Source: Clostridia bacterium
GTDB taxonomy: Bacteria; Bacillota; Clostridia; Christensenellales; CAG-138
Direction: 5' to 3'
Length of the DNA: 64,000 bases
Assembly (NCBI GenBank): GCA_017416425.1
Contig: JAFQCL010000021.1
Location: 62,001-126,000 of the forward strand
Shown: piece by piece, positions 25,764-34,307 of the stretch
Layout: every line of letters starts with the position of its first letter
Position numbering within the stretch: position 1 is the stretch's first letter
The notes under the pieces: model-generated
The model's input: the letters and a program-made list of their open reading frames with translations, nothing else
Database searches by the model: none
Told to the model about the DNA's origin: nothing
Position numbers and translations under genes: made by a program

Positions 25764-26447
25764 ATGCTTTTAAATGCAGAAACCGCTGCTCCCGTATTCG
25801 ACCTTGGATCCCTTTTTGCCGCTAATATAAGTTGGCTTCAGGTGCTTATTACGCTTATTATAGCGCTCGTGATAGGCTTTATAATATTTTTTGTTTATAA
25901 GAGCACCTTTGCGGGTGTGATGTATTCGAGGAATTTCAATGTAAGCCTTATAATGCTCACCCTTGTAACATCCGTTATGCTCATGCTTATCAACAATAAC
26001 CTCACGCTTAGTCTTGGTATGGTCGGTGCATTGTCCATTGTCAGGTTCAGGACGGCAGTAAAGGATCCCATCGACACGGTGTTTATGTTCTGGGCTGTGG
26101 GCGAGGGTATCGCTATAGGTATTAAATTCTATGATGTGGCGTTTATTGCGGCAATTGCCATAGGCGCGTTCCTTGTTATAATAAACATGCTGAAAATAAA
26201 GTCCGTAATGCCCTATCTTCTCATTATCCACTATACAGAGGAGGCGGCGCCTGTTATTAAGCAGTTTGTAGCAAAGTATTTGCCCAGGCACAAGCTCAAG
26301 AGCAAGACCGTACAGAGAGGCGCCATGGAAATGACGCTTGAGGTCAGGGTGGATGATAGCGATACCGCAATCGTGGATAAGCTTCTTAGGATCGAAGGCG
26401 TAATGGACGCCACTCTTATAAGCCATCATGGAGATATAGTCGCTTAA
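25764..26447 (+). CDS. DUF4956 membrane protein
   Basis: 227 residues. Membrane helices at ~17-45, ~55-78, ~95-118 and ~125-140, with the family core SLGMVGALSIVRFRTAVKDP. A soluble C-terminal domain (~150-227) resembles a small ACT/ferredoxin-like fold. DUF4956 proteins are the usual neighbours of VTC-domain proteins and probably form or guide a membrane channel for the product. AGGAGG lies 7 nt before the ATG. It closes the CotH-VTC-DUF4956 operon. Confidence 0.85.
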   Translation: MLLNAETAAPVFDLGSLFAANISWLQVLITLIIALVIGFIIFFVYKSTFAGVMYSRNFNVSLIMLTLVTSVMLMLINNNLTLSLGMVGALSIVRFRTAVKDPIDTVFMFWAVGEGIAIGIKFYDVAFIAAIAIGAFLVIINMLKIKSVMPYLLIIHYTEEAAPVIKQFVAKYLPRHKLKSKTVQRGAMEMTLEVRVDDSDTAIVDKLLRIEGVMDATLISHHGDIVA

Positions 26448-26511
26448 GCCCTAAAAAGGTACGGAACTTAAAACTTTGATACGTTCTTTTGTGAAAAGGG
26501 GCGTATTTTTA

Positions 26512-26540
26512 TTGTTTGAGGTTTTAGCGTGTGCTATAAT
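26512..26540 (+). promoter_or_regulatory. Promoter of the HlyD-yggS-sepF run
   Basis: TTGTTT, 17 bp, TATAAT with TGC just before it. It separates this transcript from the CotH-VTC-DUF4956 operon. Confidence 0.65.
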
Positions 26541-26576
26541 TATTAGAATAAATACGCTAATATAATGGAGTATAAT

Positions 26577-27857
26577 TTGAGCTACGGCAGAAAAAGCAAA
26601 AGTGGTAATAAAAGGCGCAGACCGCGCTTTATGTTGAATAAAGGGGCAATATGGGCCATCATCATAATGGGGGTAGTCATATTTTTGCTCGTTCTTTTTG
26701 TACCAAGACGTGACTGGTGTGATACGCGCTCGGGCGCGATGGAGCTTAATACAGACATATCCTGCGCCATAATAAGGGATGAGCAGGTAATATCGGTCGA
26801 AAAGTATGACCATATAACCTATTGCGTGCGAGAGGGGGCAAGCGTTGCGCCCGGCGATAGGATAGCTTACATACTAAAGTGGGGCTATAGCGATGATATG
26901 CTCTATTCTTTGTTGGAGATACAGGCTGAAATATACGAAGCTCAAATGGCACAGATGAGCGGTGTTTATGATACGAAACTCATGGAGCTCGAGGATAGTA
27001 TAACACTGGTTGAATCCGAACTTCGTGATACCATGATGCTTGGTACCGAAGGTGAAATACTTGATATACAGCTGCGTCTTTCAGAGCTTTTGACCCAGAG
27101 ATCGGATTATTTAAGGCAGAATGTTTACGCCACTGAGGAGCTTTCAAATCTATATGAAGAAGAAAGCCTTAGACAAGCGCAGATTGAGCAGTGGCAGAGC
27201 AGCATAGTTTCAACGGTAGGCGGAAGGGTGAGCTTTTATCTTGACGGCTATGAATCCGCCATAAACGCTTCAAAGCTTGAGATAATATCGTATGATATCG
27301 TAAAAAAAGCCATCAACGGTGCAAGCCTTACGAATGCGACCGTAGAATCCTCAAGACAGCTGTATCGCATTGTAAACGATCAGGTCTGGTATTGCGCTTT
27401 TACAACAAGGGCGGATAAAAGCTTTAGGCTAATAGAAGGCGAGCAGTATGCAATAAGGTTTGAAGGATATTCAGACGAGGTATTTAAAGGCGTTGCACAT
27501 GCGCCTAAAATATCGGGCGAATATGTAATAAATATACTTGAATTTAATACGGACATTGGGGATTTTATGAATATTCGTTCGCTTGGAGCCAATATACAGA
27601 TGGCTGCGTCAGGCGTTATAACAGAGCTTGATACTGTTTTTGTGGATGAAGATGGGCAAGCATACGTTACCTTAAAATCTGATGAACCCTCAGATGGGGC
27701 AGTGAAAATACCTGTTACCGTAGTGTGCGTAGATGAGGAGATGTGCCTTATAAAACCTACTGATCCCACTTTAAGTATTTATCCGGGTCAGACTCTTGAA
27801 AAACCCAGTACTAATAATTTCAGCCTTTTGATCGACCTTATAAAGGAGATATTCTGA
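26577..27857 (+). CDS. HlyD-like membrane fusion protein
   Basis: 426 residues from TTG 26577, chosen because TGGAG lies 6 nt upstream. ATG 26565 has no such site. A basic N-terminus precedes one membrane helix (~27-47), then a lipoyl/barrel-sandwich half (VREGASVAPGDRIAYIL), a coiled-coil hairpin (~105-205) and a second beta half (SVGGRVSFYLDGYESAI type, with VYVTLKSDEPSDGAVKIPV). This is the periplasmic-adaptor fold. In Firmicutes such genes often head the yggS-sepF division cluster without a transporter nearby. The substrate is unknown. It overlaps yggS by 1 bp. Confidence 0.78.
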   Translation: MSYGRKSKSGNKRRRPRFMLNKGAIWAIIIMGVVIFLLVLFVPRRDWCDTRSGAMELNTDISCAIIRDEQVISVEKYDHITYCVREGASVAPGDRIAYILKWGYSDDMLYSLLEIQAEIYEAQMAQMSGVYDTKLMELEDSITLVESELRDTMMLGTEGEILDIQLRLSELLTQRSDYLRQNVYATEELSNLYEEESLRQAQIEQWQSSIVSTVGGRVSFYLDGYESAINASKLEIISYDIVKKAINGASLTNATVESSRQLYRIVNDQVWYCAFTTRADKSFRLIEGEQYAIRFEGYSDEVFKGVAHAPKISGEYVINILEFNTDIGDFMNIRSLGANIQMAASGVITELDTVFVDEDGQAYVTLKSDEPSDGAVKIPVTVVCVDEEMCLIKPTDPTLSIYPGQTLEKPSTNNFSLLIDLIKEIF

Positions 27858-28546
27858 TGACCACCATAAGAGAAAATTACGCCAGAATAACGGATGATAT
27901 AGCAAAAAGCGCAGCAAAGTCAGGCAGGAATTTTGAGGACATAGAGCTGGTTGCGGTGACAAAATTCGTAGATGTAGAGCGCATAGCCGAGGCCATCGAA
28001 GCAGGGGCTTACTCCATAGGTGAAAATCGCGTACAGGAATTTTTAGCAAAGCGTGATTTTTTTAACGAAAAATGCGTTCGCAAAAATATCATTGGACAAT
28101 TGCAGACCAATAAGGTAAAATATGTGGTAGGTGAGGTAGATATCATTCAGTCTGTAGACAGGATGGAGCTTGCGCTTGCCATCAGCAAAAGAGCCTCTGC
28201 GCTTTTAATGACGCAAAGGATACTTATCGAGGTGAATATAGGTGATGAGCCTCAAAAGGGGGGCATAGCGTTATCATCGGTATTCGATCTTATTCGTGAA
28301 ATCTCTGCTCTGCCTAATATAAAGGTATGTGGACTTATGTGCATACCGCCTATGCTGGGAGAGGCGGGGTTGCGTAATTGCTTCAAATCGATGCGAGAGC
28401 TGTTCCTAAGCATCGGTGAGAGCGGCATGGAAAACGTATCGATGGATATTCTTTCCATGGGCATGAGCAGTGATTACAAAATTGCTATTGAAGAGGGTGC
28501 GAATATGGTGCGCGTAGGAAGCGCTCTGTTTGGACCGCGGAATTAG
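27857..28546 (+). CDS. yggS: YggS-family pyridoxal-phosphate homeostasis protein
   Basis: 229 residues, an alanine-racemase-like TIM barrel without the second domain. VAVTKFVDVERIAEAIEAG includes the PLP lysine (~36), followed by GENRVQEFLAK, IIGQLQTNKVKY and the final SMGMSSDYKIAIEEGANMVRVG. It binds PLP and affects amino-acid and vitamin B6 balance. AAAGGAGAT lies before the ATG. sepF follows, the usual Firmicute order yggS-sepF. A weak hairpin GTAGC/GCTAC sits in the 74-bp gap. Confidence 0.92.
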   Translation: MTTIRENYARITDDIAKSAAKSGRNFEDIELVAVTKFVDVERIAEAIEAGAYSIGENRVQEFLAKRDFFNEKCVRKNIIGQLQTNKVKYVVGEVDIIQSVDRMELALAISKRASALLMTQRILIEVNIGDEPQKGGIALSSVFDLIREISALPNIKVCGLMCIPPMLGEAGLRNCFKSMRELFLSIGESGMENVSMDILSMGMSSDYKIAIEEGANMVRVGSALFGPRN

Positions 28547-28620
28547 CTTTAGTAGCATACATATAGCTACAAATTATTTTATTTTCTCCAAGCGCCAAAT
28601 CTTTATCGGAGGAAAATGGA

Positions 28621-29070
28621 ATGTCGTTTTTGGATAAGCTTTTTGGAAATTCTGCTGAGTTAGACGGTGAAGACTACGAGGATGTAGATTCTGAAGAGTT
28701 TGAGGATGAGGATGATGAGGAGTCTGTAGAAAGGCGTGCTCCACAGGTGGCGGCTTTTAAGTCATCAAATCGTAGGCAACAGGCAAATCTTACCGCTGTT
28801 CAGTCTGCGACAAAGCTGATTTTTTATAAGCCTGTTAGCTATGACGACGCTATGAATGTAGTATTGCAGCTTCGCAACAACCGTTCCGTGATCGTAAATA
28901 TTGTGGACCTTATTGCAGAGGATATTGAGGCGGCCCAGCGCGTACATGACTTTCTCGAGGGTGCGGCATTTGCACTTGACGGAAAGCTGCATAAGGTCGG
29001 AGAGGGAATATATTGTCTCACTCCGAGTAACTATACTGCCATCGGTTATGTTAATCCGGAACAGAAGTAA
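28621..29070 (+). CDS. sepF: Cell division protein SepF
   Basis: 149 residues. An amphipathic N-terminal membrane-binding helix (MSFLDKLFGN), an acidic linker (~15-45) and the SepF core from ~70: FYKPVSYDDAMNVVLQLRNN, VIVNIVDLIAEDIEAAQRV and the DFLEGAAFALDGKLHKVGEG segment. SepF rings tether FtsZ filaments to the membrane. GGAGGA precedes the ATG. A strong terminator follows. Confidence 0.94.
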   Translation: MSFLDKLFGNSAELDGEDYEDVDSEEFEDEDDEESVERRAPQVAAFKSSNRRQQANLTAVQSATKLIFYKPVSYDDAMNVVLQLRNNRSVIVNIVDLIAEDIEAAQRVHDFLEGAAFALDGKLHKVGEGIYCLTPSNYTAIGYVNPEQK

Positions 29071-29080
29071 ACCGATGCGG

Positions 29081-29118
29081 CGACCGAGTGCAAAAAAGCG
29101 CTCGGTCGATTCGTTTTT
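29081..29118 (+). terminator. Intrinsic terminator after sepF
   Basis: CGACCGAG ... CTCGGTCG (8 bp) around an A-rich loop, followed by a T-run. Readthrough would be needed to reach the divIVA-like gene. Confidence 0.75.
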
Positions 29119-29150
29119 ATCAGAAGAAATATAAATTCGGTGGAGGTTTT

Positions 29151-29498
29151 ATGACTCGTACGGATATTATCGAAAAGGAGTTTTCGCATTGCTTTTTTGG
29201 TTATTCGCCCGATGAGGTGGACGAATTTCTTGATGAGCTTGCTGATGAGCTGTTTCCGCCTGCCGATCATGATGCTGAATACGATGATGATATGGATGAG
29301 GAGGAGCTTCTTGGTTTGATAATGGCTCTTGAAGAGAGGAAGGAGCATACCATAAGGCGCATAGAACTGCTAAAAAAGCGATATGACGCTATTATGAGCA
29401 TGATGGCGGATGAGGCTGCTGAGAATACCGATGCCGACCATGCTGAAGACGCCCCGTCTCTACAAAAGGTGGACGAAGATAAAGGAATGAGCGAATAA
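29151..29498 (+). CDS. Short DivIVA-domain protein
   Basis: 115 residues from ATG 29151, with GGAGG 6 nt upstream. The N-terminus MTRTDIIEKEFSHCFFGYSP then DEVDEFLDELADEL matches the DivIVA membrane-binding N-domain (DI..K.F....GY...EVD.FLD). An acidic stretch and a short coiled coil (EERKEHTIRRIELLKKRYD) follow, then an Asp/Glu-rich tail. It is shorter than true DivIVA (about 165-200), with a reduced coiled coil, so polymer formation may differ. Position after sepF supports a division or polarity role. Confidence 0.8.
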   Translation: MTRTDIIEKEFSHCFFGYSPDEVDEFLDELADELFPPADHDAEYDDDMDEEELLGLIMALEERKEHTIRRIELLKKRYDAIMSMMADEAAENTDADHAEDAPSLQKVDEDKGMSE

Positions 29499-29501
29499 TA
29501 T

Positions 29502-29519
29502 AGCGCTTTTTGAAGCGCT
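29502..29519 (+). terminator. Hairpin after the divIVA-like gene
   Basis: AGCGCTT-TTTG-AAGCGCT, 7-bp perfect stem just after the stop. The following T-run is interrupted, so it is a weak terminator. Confidence 0.5.
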
Positions 29520-29565
29520 GTTATATTTCTAAATAAATTTTATCGGTTTTTGAATAAAATAGCAG

Positions 29566-29594
29566 TTGTAATTATGTTTGAACACAATTATAAT
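29566..29594 (+). promoter_or_regulatory. Promoter of the [FeFe] hydrogenase gene
   Basis: TTGTAA, 17 bp, TATAAT, 72 bp before the ATG. A small CAAAC/GTTTG hairpin and AGGAGGAT lie in the leader. Confidence 0.65.
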
Positions 29595-29666
29595 TATTAT
29601 CAGTGGTAACATGCGATATGTGTGTTATCAAACCCGTTTGGGAATTACTTCAGGAGGATATGAAAT

Positions 29667-31400
29667 ATGATCACCATGAAAATCGACGGAAGAATCGTTC
29701 AGGTCACTGAAGGCGCAACCGTGCTTGAAGCGGCTTTGGCGGCAGGTATCAAGATACCTACTCTCTGTAACCTTAAGGATGTCAACAAAATTGGCGCATG
29801 TCGTATGTGCCTTGTTGAGGATGCACGATCCGGTAAGCTTCAGGCTTCCTGCGTACTGCCCGCATCCGAGGGTCTTGAGGTATTGACCGCAACGCCTAAG
29901 GTTTTGAACGCAAGACGCGCTGTTCTTGAGCTGATACTTTCAGATCACGATCGCTCATGCCTTACATGTAAGCGTAATCATCATTGTGAGCTGCAGACAC
30001 TGTCCGAAGAACTTGGTATTACTGATATTCCGTTCCAGGGAGAGCATATCGTTAAGACTATTGACGAGATTTCACCCAGTGTTGTCCGTGATAACAATAA
30101 GTGCATACTTTGCCGCCGCTGCGTAGCAGCTTGTGAAAAGACTCAGGGTGTATGCGCTATCGGAATGCAGAACCGCGGTTTTAAGACCCAGATAGGCTCC
30201 ATATTTGGAAAGAGCCTTGATGAAGTAGCCTGCATCAACTGCGGCCAGTGTATCGCTGCATGTCCCACCGGCGCTCTTACCGAAAAGGATGCCACAAAGG
30301 TCGTATGGGAAGCGCTTGCAAACAAGGATAAGTTTGTTGTATTCCAGCCCGCTCCTGCTGTCAGGGTAGCGATCGGTGAAGAGTTTGGTATGCCCATCGG
30401 CACCCGCTGCACTGGAAAGCTTGCCGCTGCTCTCAGAAGGCTTGGCGCTGATAAGGTATTCGATGTAGACTTTGGAGCTGACCTCACAATAATGGAGGAA
30501 GGTACTGAGCTGCTTGAAAGGATCAAAAATGGCGGAACTCTGCCGATGATCACATCGTGCAGCCCCGGTTGGGTAAAATTCTGCGAGCATTTCTATCCTG
30601 AGTTCCTGCCGAATCTTTCGAGCTGCAAGAGCCCGAACCAGATGCAGGGTGCTATAACAAAGACCTATTTTGCGGAGAAGAATGGTCTTGATCCTAAGAA
30701 TATATTCGTAGTCTCCGTCATGCCGTGTACGGCAAAGAAGTTTGAGATCGATCGCCCCGAGATGGGTCGCGATGGCTATCGTGATGTCGATGCGAACCTC
30801 ACTACACGTGAGCTTGCCCGCATGATAAGGCAGGCAGGTATCGACTTTATCAACCTTCCTGATGAGTCATTTGACGAGATACTCGGTGATTCCACCGGCG
30901 CTGCCGTTATATTCGGCGTGACCGGCGGCGTTATGGAGGCAGCGCTCCGTACTGTTGCCGACATACTCACCGGAGAGGATCTTGAATCCTTAGAGTATCA
31001 TGCTGTACGCGGACTTGATGGTATTAAGGAAGCTACTGTAAATGTGAACGGCATGGATATAAATGTTGCCATCTGTCATGGAACCGCAAATGCTGCAAAG
31101 CTGCTTAACTCCATAAAGGCCGGCGAGAAGAATTACCACTTCATAGAGGTCATGGGATGTCCCGGCGGCTGCGTAACAGGCGGCGGTCAGCCCTATGTTG
31201 ATGCACGCACCAGGTATTTTGTAGATCCGAGAGCTGCTCGTGCTGCAGCTACATATAGCGAGGACGAAGCGTTTGCGATCAGAAAGTCACATAAGAATCC
31301 TTCGATCAAGAAGCTCTATGACGAATTCCTTGGTGCACCCGGATCCCATAGATCACATGAGCTGCTGCATACCCATTATGTAGACAGAAGCAAGAAATAA
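29667..31400 (+). CDS. hydA: [FeFe] hydrogenase catalytic subunit
   Basis: 577 residues, M3 architecture. [2Fe-2S] domain with Cys34, 45, 48 and 62; His/Cys-ligated cluster (HDRSCLTCKRNHHC, ~93-106); two [4Fe-4S] motifs (CILCRRCVAAC and CINCGQCIAACPTG). The H-cluster motifs are complete: L1 TSCSPGWVKFCE (~293), L2 MPCTAKKFE and L3 EVMGCPGGCVTGGGQP. It reduces protons or oxidises H2 in fermentation. The C-terminal tail (YDEFLGAPGSHRSHELLHTH) resembles subunits of NAD-linked, multi-subunit enzymes, yet no HydB/HydC or maturase (HydEFG) gene is in this window. Codon use (ATC, GGT) suggests high expression. Confidence 0.95.
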   Translation: MITMKIDGRIVQVTEGATVLEAALAAGIKIPTLCNLKDVNKIGACRMCLVEDARSGKLQASCVLPASEGLEVLTATPKVLNARRAVLELILSDHDRSCLTCKRNHHCELQTLSEELGITDIPFQGEHIVKTIDEISPSVVRDNNKCILCRRCVAACEKTQGVCAIGMQNRGFKTQIGSIFGKSLDEVACINCGQCIAACPTGALTEKDATKVVWEALANKDKFVVFQPAPAVRVAIGEEFGMPIGTRCTGKLAAALRRLGADKVFDVDFGADLTIMEEGTELLERIKNGGTLPMITSCSPGWVKFCEHFYPEFLPNLSSCKSPNQMQGAITKTYFAEKNGLDPKNIFVVSVMPCTAKKFEIDRPEMGRDGYRDVDANLTTRELARMIRQAGIDFINLPDESFDEILGDSTGAAVIFGVTGGVMEAALRTVADILTGEDLESLEYHAVRGLDGIKEATVNVNGMDINVAICHGTANAAKLLNSIKAGEKNYHFIEVMGCPGGCVTGGGQPYVDARTRYFVDPRAARAAATYSEDEAFAIRKSHKNPSIKKLYDEFLGAPGSHRSHELLHTHYVDRSKK

Positions 31401-31418
31401 TTTATTTAAGTGAGCGAG

Positions 31419-31447
31419 GAGCTGCGGTGGATACCGTAGCTCTTTTT
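31419..31447 (+). terminator. Intrinsic terminator after hydA
   Basis: GAGCTGCGGT-GGAT-ACCGTAGCTC (10 pairs, one G-T) followed by TTTTT. The stretch 31448-31627 after it holds no gene I can support. Confidence 0.9.
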
Positions 31448-31627
31448 CGATGTGAATCCAGAAAATGAAAATAAAAAACGTCCAAATCGGGTGATGCTTG
31501 TAAAACAGTTTACGCCGCTGCAATCTAATTTGCTGTGGCGTCTTTTGTAAATAGCGGTTTAATTCTGGACAGCTGGAACTGTAACGTCCGCAGGGAAATC
31601 AAGAGGGCTATTTTTCTATGAACTTCA

Positions 31628-31656
31628 TTGACAAAACCAATACTTCTTGATATGAT
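31628..31656 (+). promoter_or_regulatory. Strong promoter of the padR operon
   Basis: TTGACA, 17 bp, TATGAT, close to full consensus, 24 bp before the GTG start. The short leader leaves room for PadR to bind over the promoter. Confidence 0.75.
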
Positions 31657-31680
31657 GTATTACACGAAAGGAGGTATGAT

Positions 31681-32001
31681 GTGGATATTCAGTTAAAGCG
31701 AGGTCTCTTGGATGTCTGCGTATTAGCAGCGATTAAGAGCGAAGATTCATACGGCTACAAGATTATTAAAGATATGAAACCGTATATTGTACTTTCCGAA
31801 TCCACCTTATATACCATTCTAAAACGCTTGGAAACAGCAAATATGCTGACCGTTCGCACGGCTGAGCACGGTGGCAGACTTCGGAAGTATTATCATATTA
31901 CCAATGAGGGACTTAAACGTATTGAGGATTTTAAGGACGAGTGGAAGGAAATCTTGTCTATATATCGATTTATAACTAAGGAGGATAATGGTAATGAGTA
32001 A
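31681..32001 (+). CDS. PadR-family transcriptional regulator
   Basis: 106 residues from GTG 31681 (AGGAGG 7 nt upstream). PadR winged helix: LKRGLLDVCVLAAIKSEDSY then GYKIIKDM, STLYTILKRLETANMLTVRT and GGRLRKYYHITNEGLKRI. The C-terminal part is a short dimer helix (PadR-s2 type). It most likely represses its own operon with the DUF1700 and DUF4097 genes downstream. It overlaps the next gene by 8 bp. Confidence 0.92.
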   Translation: MDIQLKRGLLDVCVLAAIKSEDSYGYKIIKDMKPYIVLSESTLYTILKRLETANMLTVRTAEHGGRLRKYYHITNEGLKRIEDFKDEWKEILSIYRFITKEDNGNE

Positions 32002-32593
32002 ACAAGAATTTCTTGCGCAGTTGCACAAAGAATTGTACGGATTGCCGCAGGATGATATTGAGGAACGTTTAATATTTTACAGTGAAATGATTGAAGATCG
32101 AATAGAAGAAGGTCTTTCAGAGGAGGAAGCGGTTTCGGCAGTAGGATCTGTTGATGAAATCGTGGCGCAGGTAGTAGCAAACATTCCGTTTGCGAAAATC
32201 GCAAAGGAAAGAATTAACCCCAAAAGACGGCTAAAAGCATGGGAAATCGTACTCTTGGCGCTTGGTTCTCCCATATGGCTTTCATTAGGTATCGCCGCAG
32301 TTGCCGTAATTCTTTCATTTTACGCTTCTTTGTGGTCTGTGATTATTTCCTTGTGGGCTGTTTTCGGTTCGCTAACAGGCTGCTTGCTTGGCGGTATGTT
32401 AGCAGGGATTGCCTTTGCTTGTAACGGCAATGTTCTTACTGGAGTAGCTATGATTGGCGCAGGATTTGTTTGCGCAGGTCTTTCCGTTTTCATGTTCTAC
32501 GGATGCAGGGCGGCTACAAAGGGCGTTTTGATGCTCACAAAGAAACTTGCAGTATGGACTAAGAACTGCTTTATTAAAAAGGAGGAAGCGTAA
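31994..32593 (+). CDS. DUF1700 (HAAS) membrane protein
   Basis: 199 residues from ATG 31994, with AGGAGG 9 nt upstream. ATG 31988 is too close to that site. The N-terminal HAAS domain is SKQEFLAQLHKELYGLPQDD then IEERLIFYSEMIEDRIEEGL ending in SVDEIV. Three or four membrane helices follow (~75-165). In this gene order the protein is thought to act with PadR and DUF4097 as a membrane signalling or envelope unit. The last base overlaps the next start. Confidence 0.88.
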   Translation: MSKQEFLAQLHKELYGLPQDDIEERLIFYSEMIEDRIEEGLSEEEAVSAVGSVDEIVAQVVANIPFAKIAKERINPKRRLKAWEIVLLALGSPIWLSLGIAAVAVILSFYASLWSVIISLWAVFGSLTGCLLGGMLAGIAFACNGNVLTGVAMIGAGFVCAGLSVFMFYGCRAATKGVLMLTKKLAVWTKNCFIKKEEA

Positions 32594-33555
32594 TGAGAAA
32601 GGCAACGAAAACATGGCTTATTATAGCAGCTTCCCTTGTGGTTGTCGGGCTAATAATGTTTGCGGTGGTAATGTCGGAATATAAGTGGGATTTTACTAAA
32701 CTCAGTACAGGAAAATATGAAACAAACATCTATGAGATAAGCGAAGAATTCAGCGACATATCTATGAATACGGATACCGCAGATATTATATTTGCATTGT
32801 CCAATGATGGAAAGTGTAGAGTGGAATGTTATGAGGAGGAAAAAGCAAAGCATTTCGTTGAGATTCAAGAAGATACACTTGTTATCAAGATGATTGATGA
32901 AAAATCTTGGTATGACTATATCGGAATTAACTTCGGTTCACCAAAGATAACGGTTTATCTTCCGAAAGTCGAATACACTTCACTTTTCATTAACGAAAGC
33001 ACTGGAGATATCCAAATACCGAAGAATTTTAAGTTTGATAGTGTTGATATTTCGTTAAGCACAGGTGACGTTAACTTTTTCGCCTCCGCTTCAGAATTAA
33101 TTAAAATTAAAACAAGTACCGGAAATATCTGCGTTGAAAGCGCATGTGCAGGAGAGCTTGATCTTTCTGCTTCAACGGGCGGGATTACGGTTTCTAACGT
33201 AATCTGCGGGGGTGATGTTAATATCAAAGTATCAACCGGAAAAACCAATTTAACCGATATTAAGTGTAAAAGTCTTACATCGAGCGGAGATACGGGAGAT
33301 ATATCATTGAATCATGTTATTGCCGCAGAAAAATTCTTGATTAAGAGAAGTACGGGTGATGTGAAGTTTGACGGTAGCGATGCTACTGAAATTTTCATTG
33401 AAACCAACACAGGCGATGTTATGGGTACTTTCCTTTCTGAGAAAATATTTTTTGTTTCAACTGACACAGGGAGTGTTGATGTTCCAAAAAGCATAACCGG
33501 TGGAAGGTGTGAGATCACAACCGATACAGGGGATATCAAACTGGATATTCAATGA
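32593..33555 (+). CDS. DUF4097 beta-strand repeat protein (PadR operon)
   Basis: 320 residues. One N-terminal membrane helix (~7-27), then a right-handed beta-solenoid built of repeated T-G-D/N-I motifs (ESTGDIQIP, LSTGDVNFF, TSTGNICVE, ASTGGITVS, VSTGKTNLT, SSGDTGDISLN, RSTGDVKF, TNTGDVMG, TDTGSVDVP, TDTGDIKLD), about ten turns. DUF4097 proteins are surface- or membrane-exposed and usually under PadR or ECF control. It differs in codon use from the second DUF4097 gene in this window. Confidence 0.88.
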   Translation: MRKATKTWLIIAASLVVVGLIMFAVVMSEYKWDFTKLSTGKYETNIYEISEEFSDISMNTDTADIIFALSNDGKCRVECYEEEKAKHFVEIQEDTLVIKMIDEKSWYDYIGINFGSPKITVYLPKVEYTSLFINESTGDIQIPKNFKFDSVDISLSTGDVNFFASASELIKIKTSTGNICVESACAGELDLSASTGGITVSNVICGGDVNIKVSTGKTNLTDIKCKSLTSSGDTGDISLNHVIAAEKFLIKRSTGDVKFDGSDATEIFIETNTGDVMGTFLSEKIFFVSTDTGSVDVPKSITGGRCEITTDTGDIKLDIQ

Positions 33556-33702
33556 AGGGCGCACTTTTATACAGACGCAAGCTTTGTATGTGTGCTGTGT
33601 GAGAAAGCGCATATACACGCAAATACCAGTCTGCTCTGCATCAACTTTGTTCTGGACAAGGGGCTTACTTGCGCTGCTGTGCGACCATCCTTGATATAAG
33701 AA

Positions 33703-33731
33703 ACCTCCGCATGTCTTAATAATGCGGAGGT
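33703..33731 (-). terminator. Terminator of rplS
   Basis: On the minus strand ACCTCCGCAT and ATGCGGAGGT form a perfect 10-bp stem followed by TTTCTTAT. It lies 60 bp past the rplS stop. The stretch 33556-33702 holds no supported gene. Confidence 0.75.
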
Positions 33732-33791
33732 CTAACATTTTACGGACACCGCCCGAATGGCTCAGGTGCTTTTAAAACATAGAATGATCGA

Positions 33792-34151
33792 TTATTTATT
33801 CTTTTCAACGATGCGCTCAACGACCTTTGCAGCCTTACCTACGCGATTACGCAGATAATACAGCTTAGCCCTGCGAACTTTACCATGACGCATTACCTCA
33901 ATGCGACCGATACGGGGGCTATGATAGGGGAAAGTTCTTTCAACGCCGATTCCGTATGAAAGCCTGCGGACGGTGAAAGTCTTGCGAAGGCCGCCGCCCT
34001 GCATCTTAATAACAATACCTTCAAAATTCTGAAGACGCTCGCGGGAGCCTTCAATAACCTTTACATATACGCGAACGGTATCGCCGATTTCAAGCTTCGG
34101 CAGATCGCTGCGCAGTTGTTCCTTTTCTAGTTCACGAATGATGTCAGACAT
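33792..34151 (-). CDS. rplS: 50S ribosomal protein L19
   Basis: 119 residues from ATG 34151 (GGAAGGAG upstream). The family begins [13 protein letters not shown], with [32 protein letters not shown] and [12 protein letters not shown]. An upstream in-frame extension to 34250 lacks homology. L19 sits at the 30S-50S interface. Here it is transcribed alone, apart from the trmD/rimM genes that often precede it. Confidence 0.96.
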   Translation of the reverse strand: MSDIIRELEKEQLRSDLPKLEIGDTVRVYVKVIEGSRERLQNFEGIVIKMQGGGLRKTFTVRRLSYGIGVERTFPYHSPRIGRIEVMRHGKVRRAKLYYLRNRVGKAAKVVERIVEKNK

Positions 34152-34217
34152 AGTAATTCTCCTTCCTAATTTATGGGTGTTCATGAAAAACAGAGGACCA
34201 CCCACTGTCCATGTGGG

Positions 34218-34246
34218 ATTATAGCATACCGATAAAATGCATGCAA
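34218..34246 (-). promoter_or_regulatory. Promoter of rplS
   Basis: On the minus strand TTGCAT, 17 bp, TATAAT preceded by TGC. The ~65-nt leader has a CCCAC ... GTGGG hairpin, which could be an autoregulatory leader of the L19 kind, but I cannot confirm the family. Confidence 0.7.
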
Positions 34247-34307
34247 GCAAAATAATAGATGATCGCTATATATTTTCAAGCGACCTTCTTAAATTCGGCT
34301 GCTAAAA

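Noticed and set aside
31448..31627. A gene remnant after hydA
   Set aside because: No frame gives a recognisable protein motif, so nothing beyond non-coding DNA can be supported.
33556..33702. A short protein between the DUF4097 gene and rplS
   Set aside because: Frames exist on both strands but none has a ribosome binding site, a credible length or a recognisable motif. I leave the stretch as gene-free.
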